NCBI GenBank assembly: GCA_016302005.1
Contig: JAEDOK010000049.1
Span: 1 to 11,417, forward strand
Length of the DNA: 11,417 nucleotides
Direction: 5' to 3'
Origin: Oscillospiraceae bacterium
GTDB lineage: Bacteria; Bacillota_A; Clostridia; Oscillospirales; Oscillospiraceae
Both the position numbers and the translations under genes were made by a program. This document shows positions 7,042-11,417 of the stretch, in pieces. How positions within the stretch are numbered: position 1 is the stretch's first letter; every line of letters begins with the position of its first letter. The notes under the pieces are model-generated. The model searched no databases. It saw only the letters and a list, made by a program, of their open reading frames with translations, and had not been told where the DNA came from.

Positions 7042-7062
7042 GGGGCTTTTTCGACACGCTGC
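7042..7062 (+). repeat. Dispersed repeat GGGCTTTTTCGACACGCTGC, forward copy
   Basis: These 21 bases occur again, without mismatch but on the opposite strand, at 11338-11358. The two copies lie in the two repeat-bearing intergenic regions of the window, about 4.3 kb apart. A gene-coding explanation is unlikely. Confidence 0.85.
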
Positions 7063-7100
7063 CTTTCTCATGAAAATTTCCGCCAAATTGTTGCCGATTC

Positions 7101-7129
7101 TTGCATTCTTTCCGGGCTTCTGCTATACT
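7101..7129 (+). promoter_or_regulatory. Strong predicted promoter of the helicase operon
   Basis: TTGCAT (7101-7106), a 17-base spacer and TATACT (7124-7129) preceded by TGC (extended -10) make a good sigma-A promoter. The predicted start near 7136 leaves a leader of about 50 bases. Confidence 0.75.
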
Positions 7130-7144
7130 AATAAAAAGTATATT

Positions 7145-7170
7145 GCGGAGTTTCGGCTTTTCCGCGGAAA
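7145..7170 (+). promoter_or_regulatory. Potential leader structure upstream of the helicase ribosome site
   Basis: TTTCCGCGGAAA (7159-7170) is a perfect 12-base palindrome. Its left half can instead pair with GCGGA (7145-7149), so two alternative stems are possible just before the AAGGA ribosome site (7174-7178). This could be a fold that tunes translation, or chance. Confidence 0.35.
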
Positions 7171-7186
7171 GATAAGGAAATACAGC

Positions 7187-8374
7187 ATGGATAAAACAAA
7201 GACCTTTCAGGAGCTTGGAGTCAGTGAGGAGATCGTGCGGGCGCTTGAAAAAAAAGGCGTAGGATTGCCCACGAAGGTGCAGGAGGAGGCGATCCCTCCG
7301 CTGCTGGCATGGAAGGATGTCATTGCCAAAGCGCCGACGGGTACGGGGAAAACCTTTGCCTTCGGCATCCCAATGATCGAACATATTGACGCAAACAGTG
7401 AGGATCTACAGGGGCTGGTTCTTGCGCCGACAAGAGAGCTTGCGCTTCAGATCGGAGACGAGCTGAACGGCTTGCTGCCTTACTATAATCAGACCATCCG
7501 CGTGACGGTCCTCTACGGCGGTCAGCGCATGGAGCCACAGATCAAGGCACTGGCGCGGCATCCGCACATCGTTGTCGCCACCCCGGGCAGATTGACCGAT
7601 CACTACAACCGGAAAAATCTGCGTTTGGACAAGATCAAGACAGTCATCCTCGATGAGGCGGATCGGATGCTTGATATGGGCTTCTTTGACGATGTGACGA
7701 AGATCCTCAACAGGATCAAAAACCGTGTCAATCTCGGCTTGTTTTCCGCGACCATCTCGCAGGAGGTCATGACCGTGAGCTGGATGTACCAGCGCGACGA
7801 GGTGGAGATCACCGTCGATCCCACGGAGGAGAGCAAGCCGGATATCGATCAGTATTCCATCACCGTCCCGCGCTTGGAAAAAGAGGAGGCCATGCTACGC
7901 ATCCTCCGCTCCGGCGCGCTCGAACGCGTGATCGTGTTCTGCAACACAAAGGTTATGTGCCAGCGCCTCAGCGACGATTTGCGCCGCGCGGGCATTCAGG
8001 CGGATTGCCTGCACGGAGATATCAAGCAGGCGACCCGTGAGAAGACGATGTCCGCCTTCCGCAAGGGAAAGCTTCCGGTCCTGATCGCTACGGACGTTGC
8101 TTCACGAGGTATTGACGTGGATGATGTGGACGGCGTGATCAACTACGATGTCCCCGACGAGAACGAATACTATATCCACCGCATCGGCAGAACGGGGCGC
8201 GCCCGCAAGAAAGGAATTTCCTTTACCCTCATCGGCTCCTTCCCGGAGAAAGCCAAGCTGGATGAGATCGCCAAATTCTCCGGCTTTGAGATTGCTCCGA
8301 TGATTTTTGACGAGTACGGCTGTCTGGTGCCCGCTCCCACGGAGGAGAAGCATCCGCCGCGTAAAAAATTCTGA
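7187..8374 (+). CDS. DEAD-box ATP-dependent RNA helicase
   Basis: DEAD-box proteins unwind short RNA duplexes with ATP and serve in ribosome assembly, RNA decay and cold adaptation. The 395 residues are just the two RecA-like domains. Motifs in order: Q motif region with Phe7 and Gln32, APTGTGKT (49-56), PTRELALQ (81-88), TPGR (132-135), DEAD (156-159), SAT (187-189), VIVFCNT (248-254), ATDVASRGID (301-310), HRIGRTGRA (331-339). There is no C-terminal RNA-binding extension beyond a short basic end (PPRKKF), unlike CshA or DbpA types, so the exact role is not predictable. The frame is open further upstream, but ATG 7187 is chosen because AAGGA (7174-7178) precedes it by eight bases, the Q motif follows at once, and a strong promoter at 7101-7129 would cut off earlier starts. 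Its TGA overlaps the next ATG by one base (TGATG). Confidence 0.95.
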   Translation: MDKTKTFQELGVSEEIVRALEKKGVGLPTKVQEEAIPPLLAWKDVIAKAPTGTGKTFAFGIPMIEHIDANSEDLQGLVLAPTRELALQIGDELNGLLPYYNQTIRVTVLYGGQRMEPQIKALARHPHIVVATPGRLTDHYNRKNLRLDKIKTVILDEADRMLDMGFFDDVTKILNRIKNRVNLGLFSATISQEVMTVSWMYQRDEVEITVDPTEESKPDIDQYSITVPRLEKEEAMLRILRSGALERVIVFCNTKVMCQRLSDDLRRAGIQADCLHGDIKQATREKTMSAFRKGKLPVLIATDVASRGIDVDDVDGVINYDVPDENEYYIHRIGRTGRARKKGISFTLIGSFPEKAKLDEIAKFSGFEIAPMIFDEYGCLVPAPTEEKHPPRKKF

Positions 8375-9249
8375 TGCGCTCGGTGGAGGAGGGACTTCTG
8401 CTGCTGCGCTGCAGGCTCGGACAGGCGGTGTGCCCGCTGTCAGAAACGGAATATCGACAGCTTATCGCCGTGCTGCAGCGGGCAAAAGCAGCGGGGCTGC
8501 AGGGGCAGATCACGGAGGAGCTTCTGCGCACCTATGGTGTGGAAAGCGCTCTGCGTGAACGCGCACTGACGTTGCTGCATCGCAGGGAGGTGCTGCAGCG
8601 TTATCTCGATTCCGCGCCGGAGATTTCCGTGCTGACGCGCCTCGGAGAGGGCTTTCCGCAGCGTTTGCGCGCACTCGGAGGGGATTGCCCTCCCGCCCTG
8701 TTTTGCACGGGAGAGCTTTCGCTGCTGAACACTCGCTGTATCGCATTGGTCGGCTCACGCAGGCTTTACGAACGGGGGAGCGCCTTTGCCGCTCATATCG
8801 GTACGCTCGCCGCGAAAGAGGGCTTTACCCTTGTCTCCGGCGGCGCGGTCGGCGCGGACCGTATTGCGCAGGAGGCGTGCCTGCGCGCCGGTGGCAGCGT
8901 CATTTGTTTTGTCCCCGACGCGCCGGTGAGGTATCCCATACGGAAAAACCTGCTTCTGTGCAGCGATGAAGGCTATGAGCTTGCCTTTTCCTCTGCACGC
9001 GCCCTGCGCAGGAACCTCTATATTCACGCACTCGGCGAAAAAACCTTCGTTGCGCAATGTCCGCAATGCCGCGGCGGCACATGGTCCGGTACGCGGGAAA
9101 ATCTGCGGCGCGGTCTTTCCGAAGTCTACGCCCTGCGTGACAGTTCGGAGGGAATCACCGCGCTTGCAATGCTCGGCGCGGTCTTACTGGATGAGTTTCC
9201 GGTAGAACTCAACGGTCTGACACCCTTTGAGTTGTCCATTTTCAACTGA
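8374..9249 (+). CDS. Divergent DprA/Smf-family (DNA-processing) protein
   Basis: DprA binds incoming single-stranded DNA and loads RecA during natural transformation; many bacteria without known competence also have it. This 291-residue protein keeps the family layout: a helical N-terminal part (1-80), a DprA-like lead-in (GEGFPQRLRALGGDCPPALFCTG, about 91-113, given as landmark only), then a Rossmann-like core. The core has VGSR (126-129), SGGAVGAD (155-162; usually SGxARGID), AGGSVICFVP (172-181), RRNLYIHAL (212-220; cf. the RNRIIAGLS region), and GGTWSGT...LRRGLSEVYAL (234-254). The C-terminal winged helix of many DprA proteins is absent. No Shine-Dalgarno site lies close before the ATG, so it probably depends on reinitiation after the helicase stop (TGATG). 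A canonical DprA may exist elsewhere, so the function here may differ. Family assignment is fairly firm; role is open. Confidence 0.8.
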   Translation: MRSVEEGLLLLRCRLGQAVCPLSETEYRQLIAVLQRAKAAGLQGQITEELLRTYGVESALRERALTLLHRREVLQRYLDSAPEISVLTRLGEGFPQRLRALGGDCPPALFCTGELSLLNTRCIALVGSRRLYERGSAFAAHIGTLAAKEGFTLVSGGAVGADRIAQEACLRAGGSVICFVPDAPVRYPIRKNLLLCSDEGYELAFSSARALRRNLYIHALGEKTFVAQCPQCRGGTWSGTRENLRRGLSEVYALRDSSEGITALAMLGAVLLDEFPVELNGLTPFELSIFN

Positions 9250-9288
9250 ATTTTCCAAAAAACGCGAAAAATATAAAATTTCAGTTGA
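9242..9288. repeat. Inverted repeat linking the dprA-like stop to the glmS -35 box
   Basis: TCAACTGAA (9242-9250) overlaps the end of the dprA-like gene; its exact complement TTCAGTTGA (9280-9288) overlaps the predicted glmS -35. The 29-base loop is A-rich and TTTTG follows. It could be a weak terminator for the helicase operon or a paired operator. Confidence 0.4.
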
Positions 9289-9313
9289 TTTTGACAAAGA
9301 TTTTCGTTATAAT
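9285..9313 (+). promoter_or_regulatory. Predicted promoter of glmS
   Basis: TTGATT (9285-9290), a 17-base spacer and a perfect TATAAT (9308-9313) predict a start near 9320. A better -35 match, TTGACA (9291-9296), is only 11 bases from the -10 and so cannot pair with it. Confidence 0.65.
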
Positions 9314-9318
9314 CTCCG

Positions 9319-9345
9319 TATGTCATTGTGTATCTAACTGACATA
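9319..9345 (+). promoter_or_regulatory. Hairpin/operator-like inverted repeat at the 5' end of the glmS message
   Basis: TATGTCA (9319-9325) and TGACATA (9339-9345) are perfect complements with a 13-base loop. They span the predicted transcription start and end one base before the GGAGG site (9347-9351). It could protect the 5' end of the mRNA, control ribosome access, or be a repressor site. Confidence 0.5.
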
Positions 9346-9361
9346 TGGAGGTTATTCTTTT

Positions 9362-11203
9362 ATGTGTGGTATCGTTGGCTACATCGGCGCACAGCAGGCG
9401 GCGCCGATTTTACTCGATGGGCTTTCGAAGCTCGAATACCGCGGCTATGATTCGGCAGGCATCTGCGTATTTTCCGACACAGGCTTTCAGATTGCCAAAA
9501 CAAAGGGCAGACTTGCCGCCTTGTGTGAGATGACGGAGGACGGCTCGACGATTACCGGCACCCTCGGCATCGGTCATACCCGCTGGGCGACACACGGTGC
9601 GCCCTCAAACGAGAATTCTCATCCGCACCTTTCCGCAAACGGTAAGATCTGCGTGGTTCATAACGGCATCATCGAAAACTATCTGGTCTTAAAGGAATTC
9701 CTGCTTGCGCAGGGGAAGACCTTCTCCTCGGATACCGACACCGAGGTCGCGGCAAATCTGCTCGAATACTATTATGAGCAGGAGGGCAATCTGCGCGCCG
9801 CCGCCTGCCGCGCTGTGAAAGAGCTTTCCGGCAGCTATGCCCTCGGCATCCTCTGCACGGATTATCCGGATTCCATGCTTGCCATCAAAAAGGACAGCCC
9901 GCTTATCTTCGGCTTCGGCAAGGGGGAGAATTTCATTGCCTCGGATGTCCCCGCGATCCTGCGCTATACCCGTGAGGTCGTCTATCTGAACGACGGAGAT
10001 ATGGTCGAGTTTACCGCGAACAGCGTCAGCTTCTTTGACGCGCAAGGCAACGCTGTGGGGAAAACGCCCGAGCATATCACATGGGAAATGTCCGCAGCGG
10101 AAAAGTGCGGCTACCCGCACTTTATGATGAAGGAGATCCATGAGCAGCCGAAGGCGCTGCGTGACACCATCAGCCCGCGCATTAAGGACGGCAGAGTTGT
10201 CTTAAATGAGCTGACGTTAAGCCCGGATTATCTGCGCGGTGTCCGAAGGATCTATATCGTCGCCTGCGGTTCGGCATACTATGTCGGCTGCCTCGGAAAG
10301 TATATTTTGGAAAAGACCTGCCGCATCCCCGTCGAACCGATCCTTGCCTCGGAGTTCCGCTATTCCGAGCCGGTATTGGGTGACGATACGCTGGTGATCA
10401 TCATCAGCCAGTCCGGAGAGACGGCGGATACGCTTGCTGCGCTCCGCGAGGCGAACACCCTCGGTGCGCGGACGCTTGCCATCGTCAATGTCGTCGGCAG
10501 CGCCATCTCCAAGGCAGCGCATGACGTGATCTACACATGGGCAGGTCCTGAGATCGCCGTCGCCACGACAAAGGCGTATTCCACGCAGCTTTCGGTGCTG
10601 TACCTGATCGCCTTATATATGGGAGATATCCTCGGAACGCTCTCTAATGAGGAATATAACGCCATGCTTGAGGCTTTGATCCGCCTGCCCGACCGTCTTT
10701 CCGAGATCCTCACGGAGGAGAATCTTACGAGCATCAAGGCGCTGGCGGACGAATGCAAGGATCACCATGATGTATTCTTCATCGGACGCAATTTGGACAG
10801 CGCGACCTGCTTGGAGGGCAGCCTCAAGCTGAAGGAGATCGCCTATGTTCACTCCGAGGCATATGCCGCAGGTGAGTTGAAGCACGGTCCGATCTCGCTC
10901 ATTGAGAACAACACCCTTGTCATTGCGGTCGCCGGCGTTCCTGCGCTGTTTGAGAAGACAATGTCCAATGTCAAGGAGGTCAAGGCGCGTGGCGCGAAGG
11001 TTCTCGGTCTGACGACGATGAATTTTGCGGAGGAGATCAAGAAGACTGTGGACTGCTGCCTGCTGGTGCCGCAGACGCACCCGCTGCTCCAGCCGAGCTT
11101 GAACGTTGTCCCGCTGCAGATTTTCTCCTACTATGTCGCCCTTGCCCGCGGCTGCGACGTCGACAAGCCGCGCAACCTCGCAAAATCCGTCACCGTAGAA
11201 TAA
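9362..11203 (+). CDS. glmS: Glutamine-fructose-6-phosphate aminotransferase (isomerizing)
   Basis: GlmS makes glucosamine-6-phosphate from fructose-6-phosphate and glutamine, the entry step to UDP-GlcNAc for peptidoglycan and other wall polymers. The 613 residues match the family length. The N-terminal Ntn-type glutaminase domain starts with nucleophile Cys2 (MCGIVGYIG) and has RGYDSAG (27-33), HTRWATHG (72-79), HNGIIENY (100-107) and SDTDTEV (123-129). Two sugar-isomerase (SIS) domains follow, with CGSAYY near 302, SQSGETADT near 349-357, TTKAYSTQ near 402-409, and the catalytic stretch KEIAYVHSEAYAAGELKHGP near 491-509. The terminal KSVTVE carries the conserved Lys (608). GGAGG (9347-9351) lies ten bases before the ATG. 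It has its own promoter. The 112-base upstream gap is too short for, and shows no core of, the glmS ribozyme common in many Firmicutes, so feedback control is probably by other means. Confidence 0.98.
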   Translation: MCGIVGYIGAQQAAPILLDGLSKLEYRGYDSAGICVFSDTGFQIAKTKGRLAALCEMTEDGSTITGTLGIGHTRWATHGAPSNENSHPHLSANGKICVVHNGIIENYLVLKEFLLAQGKTFSSDTDTEVAANLLEYYYEQEGNLRAAACRAVKELSGSYALGILCTDYPDSMLAIKKDSPLIFGFGKGENFIASDVPAILRYTREVVYLNDGDMVEFTANSVSFFDAQGNAVGKTPEHITWEMSAAEKCGYPHFMMKEIHEQPKALRDTISPRIKDGRVVLNELTLSPDYLRGVRRIYIVACGSAYYVGCLGKYILEKTCRIPVEPILASEFRYSEPVLGDDTLVIIISQSGETADTLAALREANTLGARTLAIVNVVGSAISKAAHDVIYTWAGPEIAVATTKAYSTQLSVLYLIALYMGDILGTLSNEEYNAMLEALIRLPDRLSEILTEENLTSIKALADECKDHHDVFFIGRNLDSATCLEGSLKLKEIAYVHSEAYAAGELKHGPISLIENNTLVIAVAGVPALFEKTMSNVKEVKARGAKVLGLTTMNFAEEIKKTVDCCLLVPQTHPLLQPSLNVVPLQIFSYYVALARGCDVDKPRNLAKSVTVE

Positions 11204-11212
11204 GAAAGATGC

Positions 11213-11241
11213 AACCCCCATTGCCGCGTGCAATGGGGGTT
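11213..11241 (+). terminator. Terminator-like hairpin after glmS
   Basis: AACCCCCATTGC (11213-11224) and its complement (11230-11241) form a 12-bp stem with loop CGCGT, nine bases past the glmS stop. The sequence after the stem (CCTGTTATG) has only a poor T-tract, so termination may be leaky or the hairpin may instead stabilise the mRNA 3' end. Confidence 0.7.
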
Positions 11242-11254
11242 CCTGTTATGACCA

Positions 11255-11282
11255 TAGGTCGCGGGCGTGTCCCCGCAATACA
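11255..11282. repeat. Degenerate copy of the 30-bp palindrome
   Basis: Without gaps, 22 of 28 bases match 6872-6899 of the perfect palindrome, including the run TGTCCCCGC. The left arm has lost much of its symmetry, as expected for a decayed repeat. Confidence 0.55.
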
Positions 11283-11304
11283 GAACCGAGTACCAATAAC
11301 ATTA

Positions 11305-11337
11305 ACAAGCCGCATTGCGCGAAGCAATGCGGCTTGT
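11305..11337. repeat. Perfect 14-bp-stem hairpin
   Basis: ACAAGCCGCATTGC (11305-11318), loop GCGAA and the exact complement (11324-11337) form a strong stem. No T-tract follows on the plus strand; on the minus strand TAATGTTATT follows, a poor one. Its inner core ATTGC/GCAAT is the same as in the hairpin after glmS. It may end a minus-strand gene beyond the window or be a dispersed REP-like element. Confidence 0.6.
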
Positions 11338-11358
11338 GCAGCGTGTCGAAAAAGCCCC
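11338..11358 (-). repeat. Dispersed repeat GGGCTTTTTCGACACGCTGC, inverted copy
   Basis: This is the exact reverse complement of 7042-7062 over 21 bases and directly abuts the hairpin at 11305-11337. Confidence 0.85.
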
Positions 11359-11364
11359 CGATGT

Positions 11365-11417
11365 GTCATTGCGAGGAGCAAAGCGACGTGGTAGCGCAGC
11401 CGTTCGCGAGGAACGAG
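11365..11417 (+). repeat. Dispersed GTCATTGCGAGGAGC repeat, variant copy at the window edge
   Basis: The first 27 bases (11365-11391) match 24 of 27 with the copy at 6921. The end differs: instead of GGCAATC it continues into GGTAGCGCAG and a small inverted repeat CGTTC/GAACG (11401-11415). The element may continue beyond the window. Confidence 0.7.

Larger units (their letters stand above)
6751..7100. other. Repeat-bearing intergenic region between uppP and the helicase gene
   Basis: About 350 bases lie between the divergent uppP and helicase promoters with no credible gene. The reading frames across it have no ribosome sites or recognisable protein. It holds three dispersed repeat modules (6871-6900, 6921-6951, 7042-7062), listed separately, that recur downstream of glmS. 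I see nothing recognisable in 6751-6870 or 6952-7041. Confidence 0.6.

Noticed and set aside
6871..7062. CRISPR array or insertion sequence
   Set aside because: The repeats are different short modules, not regularly spaced direct repeats, and no transposase or cas gene is present.
6968..7186. N-terminal extension of the helicase from the earlier in-frame ATG
   Set aside because: This stretch contains a dispersed repeat and the strong promoter, is unlike any helicase N-terminus, and ATG 7187 has a good ribosome site.
9250..9361. glmS ribozyme
   Set aside because: The gap is short and AT-rich, the predicted leader is about 40 bases, and I see none of the conserved catalytic core.

Overview
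The window reads as housekeeping chromosome of a moderately GC-rich Firmicute, most likely a clostridial gut-type bacterium near Oscillospiraceae/Ruminococcaceae. This is inferred from protein flavour (a short pyridoxamine kinase, a very long YfhO, a compact amidohydrolase, a divergent DprA-like protein), from strong GGAGG-type ribosome sites, and from AT-rich intergenic regions with clear sigma-A promoters between GC-rich genes. No tRNA, rRNA, CRISPR array, transposase, phage gene or integrase is visible.

Left part (1-1812): two minus-strand genes. The first is the N-terminal 201 codons of a cofactor-independent phosphoglycerate mutase (gpmI), which runs off the left edge. The second is a compact amidohydrolase of about 286 residues. 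The amidohydrolase is divergent from the next operon, and the roughly 150-bp gap holds a promoter for each direction.

Centre (1813-6680): a plus-strand pair, pyridoxamine/pyridoxal kinase and a 1010-residue YfhO membrane protein, overlaps by ATGA and is probably translationally coupled. It converges on minus-strand uppP (undecaprenyl-diphosphatase). One 13-bp hairpin with U-rich flanks on both sides ends both transcripts.

Right part (6681-11417): after a repeat-rich intergenic region come a DEAD-box RNA helicase and a divergent DprA/Smf-family protein that share one base (TGATG). Next is glmS with its own promoter and a short leader with no recognisable glmS ribozyme. The end of the window holds a terminator-like hairpin and a second cluster of the same intergenic repeat modules seen near 6.9-7.1 kb, in a different order and orientation.

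Three genes touch one theme, the cell envelope: uppP recycles the undecaprenyl carrier, YfhO proteins are thought to transfer sugars from undecaprenyl-phosphate, and GlmS makes glucosamine-6-phosphate for UDP-GlcNAc. They are not in one operon, so this link is inference. I did not find a convincing new multi-gene system. The most unusual items are the helicase/divergent-DprA pair, the shuffled intergenic repeat modules, a Cys/His-bearing insertion in UppP, the acidic tail on YfhO, and the regulatory architecture around glmS and the amidohydrolase start.
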